64,000 nt of DNA, taken from the NCBI RefSeq assembly GCF_900119365.1, contig NZ_FPJO01000010.1, positions 1-64,000 of the forward strand, read 5' to 3'. Numbering within the stretch: the first letter of the stretch is position 1; every line of letters begins with the position of its first letter. This document shows, piece by piece, positions 17,769-26,599 of the stretch. Both the position numbers and the translations under genes were made by a program. Below the pieces are notes generated by a model. The model was given only the letters and a program-made list of their open reading frames with translations. It was not told where the DNA came from and searched no databases. The DNA is from Streptomyces atratus (GTDB lineage Bacteria; Actinomycetota; Actinomycetes; Streptomycetales; Streptomycetaceae).

Positions 17769-19046
17769 ATGGAACGGAACCGTTGCGCGGACCTGCTGCG
17801 TGTGTGTGCGATCGGTGGGGTGGTACTGGGCCACTGGCTGCTGGTCAGCATCATGTACCGGAGGGGGCATCTGTCTGGCCTTGACGCTCTTCAGCACGTC
17901 GGCTGGGGCCGCTGGTTGACCTTGCTGCTGCAGGTCATGCCGGTGTTCTTCGTGGTCGGCGGGTATGTCAACGCCGTCTCCTGGACGGCTCACCAGCAGC
18001 GGGGGGAAGGCTGGACCAACTGGATGCGCGGCCGGATGCTGCGGCTGCTGTGGCCGACGACGGTGTACGTCGTGGCGGGCGCGCTCGCCGTCGCCGTGGC
18101 CCGGATCGCCGACGTGGACAAGGCTGCTCTGGCCCGCGCCGGGTGGCTTGCCGCCCTGCATCTGTGGTTCCTGCCCGTCTACCTGCTGCTGATCGCGCTT
18201 ACCCCGCTCCTGCTCGCCGCGCACCGGCGGTGGGGACTGGCGGTACCTGCGGTGATGGCCGTCGCAGCCGTGGGGGTGGACGCCCTGGTGCTCGGCCCTC
18301 ACCTGCCACTGATCGGCTTCGCGAACTATCTGCTGGTGTGGGGGACGATGCACCAGTGGGGGTTCGCGTGGCAGGACGGCACGCTCACGCGTCCCCGGTG
18401 GCGCTGCGGGATGCTGGCCGCCGGAGGAGCCGTGCTCCTCACCGCTCTGGTGGTCTGGGGTCCCTTCCCCATCGACATGATCGGGACGGGGGCGCGGGTG
18501 GGCAACACAACCCCGCCGTCGATTGCCCTGCTGGCGTTCGCCGCTACCCAGACGGGACTGCTGCTCGCGGTCGAACCGGCCGTTGAGCGCCTGCTCGCCC
18601 GCCCGTGGCGATGGCGGCTGGTCTCCCGCCTCAACCGCACGGTCATGACGGTCTACTTGTGGCACATGACGCCGGTCATCATCGTGGCCGTCACGCTCTA
18701 CCCCACCGGCGTCATGCCCCAGCCGAGCATCGGATCGGCTCAGTGGTGGGCCCTGCGCCCGGCGTGGATCACCCTCCTGACAGCTCTGCTGGTACTCCTC
18801 ACCGTGGGTGTGATGCGGGCCCAGCGGCCGCTGCGTCTGCTGCCCGCGGGACTGGGAGCGGCCGGGTGGTGGTCGCCGGTGCTGGTGCTGTGCGCTCTGG
18901 GAGCCATCGTGCCGGCGTTGGTCAGGCTGGCCGTCTGCGGATTCGCCCCAGGCGGGCACGTGCCTGTGTTGTTGCTGGCAACCTACGCCTGCGGCTTCTT
19001 GGCAGTTTTGTGTTCGGGCCGCCCACCGGCAGGGCGAAGGGGCTGA
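17769..19046 (+). CDS. Acyltransferase-3 family membrane protein
   Basis: 425 residues from ATG 17769. About ten hydrophobic segments are visible, the first at residues 9-27. Family features include the N-terminal R-x-CADLLR block with GHWLL (conserved His), PVFFVVGGYVN, R-M-LRLLWP, and YLWHMTP near the C-terminus. Members transfer acyl groups to sugars or lipids at the membrane; the substrate here is unknown. No obvious operon partner. Confidence 0.82.
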   Translation: MERNRCADLLRVCAIGGVVLGHWLLVSIMYRRGHLSGLDALQHVGWGRWLTLLLQVMPVFFVVGGYVNAVSWTAHQQRGEGWTNWMRGRMLRLLWPTTVYVVAGALAVAVARIADVDKAALARAGWLAALHLWFLPVYLLLIALTPLLLAAHRRWGLAVPAVMAVAAVGVDALVLGPHLPLIGFANYLLVWGTMHQWGFAWQDGTLTRPRWRCGMLAAGGAVLLTALVVWGPFPIDMIGTGARVGNTTPPSIALLAFAATQTGLLLAVEPAVERLLARPWRWRLVSRLNRTVMTVYLWHMTPVIIVAVTLYPTGVMPQPSIGSAQWWALRPAWITLLTALLVLLTVGVMRAQRPLRLLPAGLGAAGWWSPVLVLCALGAIVPALVRLAVCGFAPGGHVPVLLLATYACGFLAVLCSGRPPAGRRG

Positions 19047-19354
19047 GTACCGGCGACGATCAGCACGGCGGCCGCGAGGACCTGCTCCGCACCCCGGTGC
19101 GACTTCCGCGAGCGCGCGGGCAGCCGAGAAGGCCGCGTCTCGGGCAGCGCACCGGGGTGCGGCGGCACACGGCGCATGACGGCGGTCGCAGTGACGGCCG
19201 CATGGCCACAAGAGCAGTGCCGATCAGACGTGGTGGCATGGGACGGGGGAAGTGAGGGTGACGAAGCGGCCAACGTGGCGGCGGATGCGACGGTGCCCAG
19301 GATGCAGCCGCGGGGCCGGCTGCGGGGCGGGGCCGACCCCGTAGAATCGGTGTC
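19047..19354. other. No recognisable gene
   Basis: No supported coding region. Frames on either strand are low-complexity Arg/Gly/Pro translations typical of non-coding high-GC DNA. Confidence 0.3.
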
Positions 19355-19603
19355 GTGCACAGGAGTGCGCTGCTCAACGCGCCGATCCGAGACGATGCCG
19401 GGATTCGTGAGGAGATTGAGTCGAGGATCCTCGCTGAGCACTTCCCGTCTGCGCGGAACGCCATCGAGGTCACCGTGCGCAACGGGGTGGTGAACGTGAG
19501 TGGCCGGATTGCGGAAGCCGATGTCCCTCGGCTCCTTGCGGCAGTCGAGGCCATCGATGACGTGACGGAAGTGGTCGATCACCTGAACACCGTCACTGGG
19601 TGA
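19355..19603 (+). CDS. Small BON-domain protein
   Basis: 82 residues starting at GTG. A single BON domain fills it: DDAGIREEIESRILAEH, IEVTVRNGVVNVSGRI (the diagnostic G-V-V-x-V-x-G), and VEAIDDVTEVVDHL. There is no signal peptide, so it is cytosolic. BON domains bind membranes or ligands and often accompany CBS domains in stress islands, as at 13700. Start chosen because the domain begins at residue 10. Confidence 0.75.
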   Translation: MHRSALLNAPIRDDAGIREEIESRILAEHFPSARNAIEVTVRNGVVNVSGRIAEADVPRLLAAVEAIDDVTEVVDHLNTVTG

Positions 19604-19849
19604 GGCCGGAGTCTCGACTCCTGTCGACGTCACCCTGCCCGACGGGGTCTGTGCAAGATCTGCCAAAGCGGTGCGCTGCTCGCCGCGAACGTAGGGAACC
19701 CTGAGAGTGAACTGTTTTCGACAAGGTGAATGAGAGCCGCCAAGGCAACAGGAATGGGCGCGGGAGTCATGGTTTCGGCCATCCACGCTGATCACGTGCG
19801 AATCTCCGCGAAAGGGTGGGCACAGATGGAGCACGCAGCCAGTTCGCGC

Positions 19850-20353
19850 CTACCTGCTGCCGGTAGAACCCGCATGCAGCGAGATTTCTGTCGCGATCCA
19901 TTCGGTAAGCGGCTCCACGATGGCTGCGACGGGTGCTGACAGGCCGGTGCCCAGGCTGCTGTCGGCTCCCTCGACGGCGTAGACGACCAGTTGACCGGGC
20001 AGGCGGTCCAGCTGGCGGGCGAGTTCGACGGCATTGCCGAGCCCGAGCCCGTGGGAACTCGTCGCAGTGCCTGTCTGCGACAGCTGCCCATCATCCACTT
20101 TCAGGCGATGCAGCCGACCGGGACGCTCTGGGTGTGCGTGTGCGGCGTCCACCACGATGGCGAGGTCGGCGTCTTCCCACAAGGTGATCAGACGGGCGGG
20201 GTCGCCGTCGCATACCAGAAGGGCGGTTCCACTCGGCAGTGGCCGTTCCTCGGCCCATTCTGCCAGCTGGGCCACGACGGCCCAGCCCACACCGTCGTCG
20301 TGGCGGAACTCGTTCCCGACGCCGATGACGGCGATCCGCGTAGTGAGGTTCAC
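19850..20353 (-). CDS. [NiFe]-hydrogenase maturation protease
   Basis: 167 residues from GTG 20353 with GGGAAGGGG upstream. HycI/HyaD-like M52 family: IAVIGVGNEFRHDDGVGWAV at the start (GxGNxxxxDDGxG with the Ni-sensing Asp/Glu residues), IVVDAAHA (second metal ligand region), and SSHGLGLGNAVELA (conserved His). It trims the C-terminal tail of the large subunit after nickel insertion. Divergent from the hydrogenase operon across the box at 20448, so both are likely co-regulated. Confidence 0.88.
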   Translation of the reverse strand: MNLTTRIAVIGVGNEFRHDDGVGWAVVAQLAEWAEERPLPSGTALLVCDGDPARLITLWEDADLAIVVDAAHAHPERPGRLHRLKVDDGQLSQTGTATSSHGLGLGNAVELARQLDRLPGQLVVYAVEGADSSLGTGLSAPVAAIVEPLTEWIATEISLHAGSTGSR

Positions 20354-20447
20354 TCGTTTACCCCTTCCCGCCGCACAGGCCCGCCAGTTGTACCGGGTCC
20401 GCTCGGGGTCCGTACGGGGTGACGTAGACAGCCACCTGGACCACGCA

Positions 20448-20463
20448 GGGGCCGGGCGGCCCA
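20448..20463. promoter_or_regulatory. DevR/OsdR-like box 2
   Basis: GGGGCC-GGGC-GGCCCA between the divergent protease and hydrogenase operon, 68 bases before the first hydrogenase ATG. Confidence 0.5.
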
Positions 20464-20530
20464 TGCCGGACAGCAGGTCCGTGCACATACTGGCCGGGCA
20501 AGCATCATCGGCGGCGTCGGAAGGTTGGCG

Positions 20531-21691
20531 ATGGCGGACGACGGCGGCATGGCCGCGGTGATCGGCAAGGACGGTCTGGAGGCGCTGATCACGGTCCTGG
20601 CCGGGCGTGGCCGTACGGTTGTGGGACCGACCGTACGCGACGGGGCGATCGTCCTGTCCGAGATCTCCAGCGGTGCGGAACTCCCCTACGGCTGGGGAGT
20701 CGAGCTGGAGGCAGGCATCTATCGGCTTCGTGCCCGCGAGGACGGTGCCGTGTTCGCGCACAGCGCGGGCCCTCAGTCCTGGAAGACGTTTCTGCACCCG
20801 CCGCGGGAACGGCAGTGGACAGCCGATCGCGGTGCCGACGGCGAACTGATGGTGACCGAGGACCGGACGTCACCGCCATCGTACGCGTTCCTCGGTGTGC
20901 GCCCCTGCGACCTGCGGGCCATTGCGATCCAGGACCGGGTTCTGACCGGCGGGATGTACAGCGACCCGGCGTATCGCGGGCGTCGTGAGCGGGCCTTCCT
21001 GGTGGCGGCGGAGTGCACCGAGCCGGGTGCGACCTGCTTCTGCGTGTCCATGGGCACCGGGCCGGCCGTGGGGCCCGGCTACGACCTGGCGCTGACCGAG
21101 GTGCTCGATTCCGACGGCCACCGCTTCTTGGTGCGGATCGGGAGCGAGGAGGGAGAGTCGGTCCTGGCCGAGCTGCCCCGCCGTCCCGCCGACGCCGCGA
21201 CTCGGACCGCGGCGAGTGAGCGTGTCGCCGACGCGGCGGATCGCATGGGTCGCAGCATGCCCCTGGTGGACCTGCGGGTGCTGATGCGCGAGACACTCAC
21301 GGCCGAGCGCTGGGACGACGTCGCGGCTCGCTGCCTGACCTGCGGAAACTGCACCATGGTCTGCCCAACGTGCTTCTGCACCACCACCGAGGACGTCACG
21401 GACCTCACCGGTGACCACGCCGAGCGGTGGCGGCGCTGGGAGTCCTGCTTCGACCTGGACTTCTCCCACCTGCAGGCAGGTCCGGTCCGCAACTCCTCGC
21501 GCAGTCGCTACCGTCAGTGGGCCACCCACAAACTCGGGACCTGGTATGACCAGTTCGACAGTTCCGGGTGCGTCGGCTGCGGGCGCTGCATCGTGTGGTG
21601 CCCGGTCGGTATCGACATCACCGAGGAGGCCCATGCGCTGAACCTGGAACGGGAGGCCCCTCAGCAGGAGCCGGGGCAGGGCCCGTCATGA
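20531..21691 (+). CDS. hyhB: Hydrogenase iron-sulfur subunit (HyhB-like)
   Basis: 386 residues from ATG 20531 (GGAAGG upstream). Related to the beta subunit of group 3b sulfhydrogenases and AsrA. The C-terminal region carries two ferredoxin-type clusters, CLTCGNCTMVCPTCFC and CVGCGRCIVWCPVGI; an earlier GVRPCDLRAIAIQD block is characteristic. It passes electrons between the small subunit and the flavoprotein. The stop overlaps the next start (ATGA), so translation is coupled. First gene of a five-gene operon. Confidence 0.85.
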   Translation: MADDGGMAAVIGKDGLEALITVLAGRGRTVVGPTVRDGAIVLSEISSGAELPYGWGVELEAGIYRLRAREDGAVFAHSAGPQSWKTFLHPPRERQWTADRGADGELMVTEDRTSPPSYAFLGVRPCDLRAIAIQDRVLTGGMYSDPAYRGRRERAFLVAAECTEPGATCFCVSMGTGPAVGPGYDLALTEVLDSDGHRFLVRIGSEEGESVLAELPRRPADAATRTAASERVADAADRMGRSMPLVDLRVLMRETLTAERWDDVAARCLTCGNCTMVCPTCFCTTTEDVTDLTGDHAERWRRWESCFDLDFSHLQAGPVRNSSRSRYRQWATHKLGTWYDQFDSSGCVGCGRCIVWCPVGIDITEEAHALNLEREAPQQEPGQGPS

Positions 21692-22146
21692 CCGTTGTTC
21701 GCCACGGGTTTCTCGGTGCTCTCTCGCCCGGCCACCGCAAGCGGCTGGCCACGTTCGGCCACGACGTCTCCTTCCCCGGTGGCACCCGCATTTTCGACGA
21801 GGACGGTGTCGCCGACCGGTTCTGGATCATCCGTTCCGGGCTCGTCGCGCTGGACGTGCACGTTCCGGGCCGACGCGAGGCAGTCCTGGAGACCCTTGGT
21901 GAAGGCGATCTGCTGGGCTGGTCCTGGTTGTTCGAGCCGTACCGCTGGCACCTCGGCGCGCAGGCCCGCAGCACCGTGTCGGCGTTCGAGTTCGACGCGG
22001 AGCGGGTCCGAGCCGCGTGTGAGGAGGATCCGTCGTTCGGCCTGGCGTTGACCAACTGTGTTGCGCAAGTGATCGCACGGCGACTGAAGTCCACCCGTAT
22101 CCGCCTGCTCGACCTGTACGGGCCTTCCGACGCCGGTGAGTCGTGA
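21688..22146 (+). CDS. Cyclic-nucleotide-binding protein in hydrogenase operon
   Basis: 152 residues. A Crp-like sensor domain alone (FPGGTRIFDEDGVADRFWIIRSG, LGEGDLLGWSWLFEPYRWHL, FGLAL, LKSTRIRLLDLYGP), with no helix-turn-helix. Paralogue of 12810-13271. Its coding sequence overlaps both neighbours (ATGA and TGATG), so its product is made in step with the hydrogenase subunits. This suggests a regulatory or assembly subunit that senses a nucleotide, rather than a transcription factor. Ligand unknown. Confidence 0.82.
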   Translation: MTVVRHGFLGALSPGHRKRLATFGHDVSFPGGTRIFDEDGVADRFWIIRSGLVALDVHVPGRREAVLETLGEGDLLGWSWLFEPYRWHLGAQARSTVSAFEFDAERVRAACEEDPSFGLALTNCVAQVIARRLKSTRIRLLDLYGPSDAGES

Positions 22147-22982
22147 TGACGGCAGCCGCACCATTGACTGCCCGGCCGGGAGCTGCCCCTGTTCCGTACC
22201 GGGTGGCGGAACGCGAGGCGGAGACGCCCGACACCGCCACGATCGTCCTGGAACCGGTCCGCTCGGCCCTGCAGCCCTTCGCTCCTGGGCAGTTCGCGAT
22301 GGTGTACGCCTTCGGCGTCGGCGACATCCCGTTGTCGGTCTCCGGGATCGACGGACGCCGGCTGACGCACACCGTCCGCACGGTCGGAGCGGTCTCCGGG
22401 GCGCTGAACGGGCTGCGGCGTGGCGACACGGTCGGAGTGCGCGGTCCGTTCGGCACCGACTGGGAACTACCCGCCGCAGCCGGGAAGGACCTGCTCGTCG
22501 TGGCTGGAGGTATCGGTCTGGCACCGCTGCGCCCGCTCGTACGCGACGCGCTCGCCGCACCAGAGCGTTACGGACGGCTCAACGTTCTCATCGGAGCGCG
22601 CACACCCCACGAACTGCTGTACACCGGGGACGTTCGAGGCTGGCAGTCGGCTGCCAGGATCTTGACCACGGTGGACCGCGCGGACCCGCCGTGGCAGGGC
22701 GAGGTCGGCGTCGTCACGACCCTGCTCGACCGGGCCGCCTTCAGCCCCGGGGCGTCGGCCGCGTTCATCTGCGGCCCCGAGCCGATGATTCGGGCCGCCG
22801 CCGGCGAACTGGTACACCGCGGCGTCGATCCGGAGCAGATCCGGGTCTCGCTGGAACGCAACGTGCACTGTGCCACCGGCCACTGCGGACACTGCCAGCT
22901 CGGCCCCCTCCTGCTCTGCCGCGACGGCCCCGTCATCAGCTGGACCAAGGCCCAACCCCTTCTCATGGTCAGGGAGTTGTGA
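22146..22982 (+). CDS. hyhG: Hydrogenase FAD/NAD(P)-binding subunit (HyhG-like)
   Basis: 278 residues from ATG 22146. Ferredoxin-reductase fold: [24 protein letters not shown] (FAD), [16 protein letters not shown] (NAD(P) dinucleotide loop), [13 protein letters not shown], and a C-terminal iron-sulfur motif [20 protein letters not shown] of the dihydroorotate-dehydrogenase electron-transfer type. It links H2 to NAD(P). The length fits the gamma subunit of group 3b hydrogenases. Coupled to the gene before it; 1 base separates it from hyhS. Confidence 0.88.
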   Translation: MTAAAPLTARPGAAPVPYRVAEREAETPDTATIVLEPVRSALQPFAPGQFAMVYAFGVGDIPLSVSGIDGRRLTHTVRTVGAVSGALNGLRRGDTVGVRGPFGTDWELPAAAGKDLLVVAGGIGLAPLRPLVRDALAAPERYGRLNVLIGARTPHELLYTGDVRGWQSAARILTTVDRADPPWQGEVGVVTTLLDRAAFSPGASAAFICGPEPMIRAAAGELVHRGVDPEQIRVSLERNVHCATGHCGHCQLGPLLLCRDGPVISWTKAQPLLMVREL

Positions 22983-22983
22983 C

Positions 22984-23766
22984 ATGCCGCCGAGCGACCG
23001 CCCGAAACTCGCCGTCTGGAAGTTCGCCTCCTGCGACGGATGCCAGCTCACGCTGTTGGACTGCGAGGACGAACTCCTCGGCATCGCCGAGAGGGTGGAG
23101 ATCTCACACTTCCTGGAGGCTTCCAGTGCCGACGCACCGGGCCCGTACGACCTGTCGCTGGTCGAGGGATCGGTGACCACCCAGCAGGACATCGACCGGA
23201 TCCGGCACATCCGGACCGTCTCCAAGCGGTTGGTGACCATCGGGGCGTGCGCAACCGCAGGTGGAATCCAGGCGCTGCGCAACTACGCGGACGTCGCCGA
23301 CTTCCAAGCTGCCGTCTATGCCAGACCGGACTACATCGAGACACTGGCCACCTCCACACCCATCAGCGCCCATGTCCCGGTGGACTTCGAGCTGCGCGGC
23401 TGTCCCATCGACCGCGGCCAACTGGTGGAGGTCATCACCGCCTACCTGGCCGAACGCAAACCCGACGTACCCGCGCACAGCGTCTGCTTCGAGTGCAAGC
23501 AGCGCGGCACGGTATGCGTGACGGTGGCCCACGGCACGCCCTGCCTGGGTCCGGTCACCCACGCCGGATGCGGTGCGCTCTGCCCCGCGTACGGGCGCGG
23601 CTGCTACGGCTGCTTCGGCCCGTCCAACTCGACCAACTTCCCCTCGTTCATCCCCCTCCTGCGCCGTGACGGCATGAACACCCTCGACGTGGTGCGGGTG
23701 CTGCGCACCTTCAATACCGCCGCTCCCGAGTTCGACGCGGCCTCCCGGAAGGAACTGGAAGGGTGA
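22984..23766 (+). CDS. hyhS: [NiFe]-hydrogenase small subunit
   Basis: 260 residues. Starts [22 protein letters not shown], giving the proximal-cluster pair Cys17 and Cys20; further Cys are at [17 protein letters not shown], and the Cys-rich end [19 protein letters not shown]. There is no Tat signal, consistent with a cytosolic group 3 enzyme. The ORF could extend upstream, but the ATG at 22984 is adjacent to the previous stop and puts the Cys motif near the N-terminus. Its stop overlaps the hyhL start (GTGA). Confidence 0.9.
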   Translation: MPPSDRPKLAVWKFASCDGCQLTLLDCEDELLGIAERVEISHFLEASSADAPGPYDLSLVEGSVTTQQDIDRIRHIRTVSKRLVTIGACATAGGIQALRNYADVADFQAAVYARPDYIETLATSTPISAHVPVDFELRGCPIDRGQLVEVITAYLAERKPDVPAHSVCFECKQRGTVCVTVAHGTPCLGPVTHAGCGALCPAYGRGCYGCFGPSNSTNFPSFIPLLRRDGMNTLDVVRVLRTFNTAAPEFDAASRKELEG

Positions 23767-25130
23767 CCCCCCGCGGCTCAAAGGTGTTGAAAGTCGGATC
23801 GCTCGCCCGCGTCGAGGGAGAGGGCGCACTGTACTTGCGCGTGGATGGCGGCGAGGTTGCAGAGGCCCGGCTGGCGATCTACGAACCGCCGCGCTTCTTC
23901 GAGGCGTTCCTGCGCGGACGTTCCTACACCGAGCCGCCCGACATCACCTCCCGGGTGTGCGGGATCTGCCCGGTCGCGTACCAGATGAGCGCCTGCCGAG
24001 CGATCGAGGACGCCTGCGGCGTTGTCGTGGGCGGGCAGTTGGCGGCGCTGCGCCGACTGCTCTACTGCGGTGAATGGATCGAGAGCCAGACACTGCACAT
24101 CTACCTCCTCCACGCGCCCGACTTCTTCGGCTGCGACAGCGCCATCGACCTCGCACGCACCCGGCGCGCCGACATCGAACGCGGCCTTCGGCTCAAACAA
24201 GCCGGCAACGCGATCGTTGAACTGCTGGGCGGCCGGGCGATTCATCCGATCAATGTCCGCCTCGGTGGCTTCCATCGCGTCCCGGCCACGGCCGAACTGC
24301 GCCCGTTGGCCGAGCGGTTGCGCCGGGCCCGGGAGGATGCGGCCCAAACCGTACGATGGGTGGCCGGCTTCGAGTTCCCCGACGCAGGGTGCGACAACGA
24401 CCTGTTCGCCCTGTCCGAGCCCGGCACCTACGCCATCGAATCCGGCACCCCGACCGTCATGGCCGCGCCACACACCGCCGGCCTTTCCCCCGAATCCGAC
24501 CGTGCGCTGCCCACCCGCACCTTCGGGGCCCACGACTTCGGCGCCCACGTCACCGAGAGCCAGGTACCCCACTCCACCGCCCTCCACTCCCTGCTGGACA
24601 ACCGCCGCCATCTCACCGGCTCACTCGCCCGGTACGCCATCAGCGGCCGCTGGCTGTCCCCGATTGCCCTCCAGGCCGCCCACGACGCCGGACTCGGCGA
24701 CCCCCGGCAGGGCACCGTCTGTCGAAACCCCTTCCGCAGCATCATCGTCCGAGCCGTTGAGGTGCTCTACGCGGTCGACGAGGCACTGCGGATCATCGAC
24801 GCCTACGAACCCCCGCCGCACCCCTACGTCGACGTGCCCTCACAAGCCGGCACCGGGCACGGGGCGACTGAAGCGCCGCGCGGTCTCCTGTACCACCGCT
24901 ACACCCTCGACTCCGAAGGGAACGTCACCGACGCCATCCTTGTCCCGCCGACCGCGCAGAACCTGGGTGCGATCGAGGAGGACCTCCGCCGCCTCGTGCA
25001 GGAACGCCTGGGAGACGGAGACCTCACCGACGCGGAGCTGACCGCTCTGTGCGAACGGGCGGTCCGTAATTACGACCCGTGCATCTCATGTTCGGCCCAC
25101 TTTCTCAACCTCGGCGTCGAGCGAACCTGA
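23763..25130 (+). CDS. hyhL: [NiFe]-hydrogenase large subunit
   Basis: 455 residues from GTG 23763. The L1 motif RVCGICP provides Cys66 and Cys69; the C-terminal L2 motif DPCISCSAH provides Cys440 and Cys443 with His446 at the processing site. The nine residues after His446 (FLNLGVERT) are the tail that the divergent protease would remove. With hyhB, hyhG and hyhS this is a group 3b-like bidirectional NAD(P)-linked cytosolic hydrogenase. No hyp maturation genes are in the window, so they must lie elsewhere. Confidence 0.92.
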   Translation: MTPRGSKVLKVGSLARVEGEGALYLRVDGGEVAEARLAIYEPPRFFEAFLRGRSYTEPPDITSRVCGICPVAYQMSACRAIEDACGVVVGGQLAALRRLLYCGEWIESQTLHIYLLHAPDFFGCDSAIDLARTRRADIERGLRLKQAGNAIVELLGGRAIHPINVRLGGFHRVPATAELRPLAERLRRAREDAAQTVRWVAGFEFPDAGCDNDLFALSEPGTYAIESGTPTVMAAPHTAGLSPESDRALPTRTFGAHDFGAHVTESQVPHSTALHSLLDNRRHLTGSLARYAISGRWLSPIALQAAHDAGLGDPRQGTVCRNPFRSIIVRAVEVLYAVDEALRIIDAYEPPPHPYVDVPSQAGTGHGATEAPRGLLYHRYTLDSEGNVTDAILVPPTAQNLGAIEEDLRRLVQERLGDGDLTDAELTALCERAVRNYDPCISCSAHFLNLGVERT

Positions 25131-25281
25131 AGGCCGACGAAGGAGGTGTGTGTGAATCGATGAGCCACCTCACCGATCACGCGTCGGCCGCCGCGCCGAC
25201 GTAGTTCGTTGCGGCTGTACTGCAACAGCAATGGCGGATCTCTTCCTGCCCACCAGCAGGGGTGGTGCTCTTGACGCTCGT

Positions 25282-25563
25282 TCAACCGGGCGCGGCCGAG
25301 TCACCCGACGCGGAGTCGATTCCTCCGGCGCGGAGCAACTGGTTACCGAGGCCGACCAGGGCCCGGCCGACGGCGAACTCGTCGCCGATCTCGGGAACGG
25401 GTGTGTCGTGAGGGTTACGCTGAGCGGAGGTCCGACTCTGCAGGGTGGTATCGCCGGTGTCGAGGACGGCGTGAACCTTGGTGAGGTCACCTTCCTCGAA
25501 GATGTCCAGACGTACGCTCCACTGCTTGCTGTGTGGCTTCTCGGTGCTGGTGTGCCGGCCCAT
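25282..25563 (-). CDS. DUF1876 protein
   Basis: 93 residues from ATG 25563, after GGAAGGAC. DUF1876 features: KQWSVRLDIFEEGDLTKVHAVLDTG, the RRNP-type loop (AQRNPHDTPVPEIGDEFAVGRAL), and the LVGLGNQLL helix. The function is unknown; it is frequent in actinobacterial dormancy and stress islands. It faces the hydrogenase operon tail to tail. A box-type palindrome lies 174 bases upstream. Confidence 0.82.
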   Translation of the reverse strand: MGRHTSTEKPHSKQWSVRLDIFEEGDLTKVHAVLDTGDTTLQSRTSAQRNPHDTPVPEIGDEFAVGRALVGLGNQLLRAGGIDSASGDSAAPG

Positions 25564-25736
25564 GGCCAAGACGTCCTTCCGTTGAATCGGCAGGCTGCTG
25601 GGAACACGGTCGCCATTAACCGCTGTCGGCCGACTGCACGACGGTGAAGCGCTCCCGGCTCCCAGATCCGGCGCGACAACGATCCTTCTCGAATTGCTCT
25701 GACCTCCATACTGCGCCGTGTGAGCTGTTCCGGACT

Positions 25737-25752
25737 TGGGCCTACTGGCCCA
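25737..25752. promoter_or_regulatory. DevR/OsdR-like box 3
   Basis: TGGGCC-TACT-GGCCCA, a perfect 6+4+6 inverted repeat upstream of the DUF1876 gene. Confidence 0.5.
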
Positions 25753-25893
25753 CAGAGTGTGCTGGACAGGTCCGTCCGGCACATCCTTGCGGGCCTGTCC
25801 CGCGAGCACGCCTTGCGGAGCCCGTCCCAAGACAGGGGACTCACGCGGCCTCCCGTGCCTGCTACGGACGGCGTGTCATCGGGAGTGCGGTCT

Positions 25894-26393
25894 TTTGTCG
25901 GCGTGCTTTGAACCGTGACCCCCTATCGGTCGATGAAAAGTGACCCCTTCCGTGATCAAGTGATCAGTCTGGCTCCATGGGAGTCAGGTGGAAGAGGTGA
26001 TCGGTGGGGAGGACTGGGCTGAGATCCGGCGGCTCCACCGTGCGGAGGGTATGTCGATCAAGGGGATCGCGCGGCATCTGGGGATCGCCCGGAACACTGT
26101 GCGGCGGGCCGTGGCCAGCGACGATCCGCCGAAGTACCGGCGGGCGCCGAAGGGCTCGATCGTGGACGCGGTGGAGCCGGCGATCCGCGAGTTGCTGGCG
26201 GAGTACCCGCGGATGCCCGCCACGGTGATCGCCGAGCGGATCGGATGGGAACGGTCGTTGTCAGTGCTGAAGCGGCGGGTTCGGGAACTGCGGCCGGTCT
26301 ACCTTCCGGCGGACCCGGTCTCGCGGACGGCGTATCAGCCCGGCGAGCTGGCCCGGTGCGATCTGTGGTTCCCGCCAGTGACGGTCAGGGTGG
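25894..26393 (+). mobile_element. IS21-family left end with truncated istA
   Basis: Nearly identical to 14616-14891 over its first 277 bases, then extends further into istA (ORF from 25988): helix-turn-helix SIKGIARHLGIARNTVRRAV, AVEPAIRELLAEYPRMPATV, ending at ARCDLWFPPV. The catalytic DDE core and istB are missing; the frame then enters unrelated DNA. The two left ends are direct repeats flanking the 11.3 kb that contain the oxidase and hydrogenase genes. Confidence 0.85.
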
Positions 26394-26599
26394 CACCGGA
26401 CATTTCGCTGCGACGTTCTTCGCGCCTCCGGGCCCGGGGCGGTTTTCGCGGTGTGCGAACCAGCGCGGTGGCGAGGTCCGGAGCGACATCCGCGGCGCCT
26501 GTCCGGGCCGGTCGCCGTCCCCGGATGCTTCTCGGCGTGGGGCTACTACCGTGAAGGTGTGACCCCGGCGCGCCGCGCGCGGGTCACGACGGAGGCACC

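Noticed and set aside
26505-26525. Possible box upstream of the sensor kinase (CGGGCC-GGTC-GCCGTC)
   Set aside because: Only the left half fits; chance occurrence is likely in this composition.
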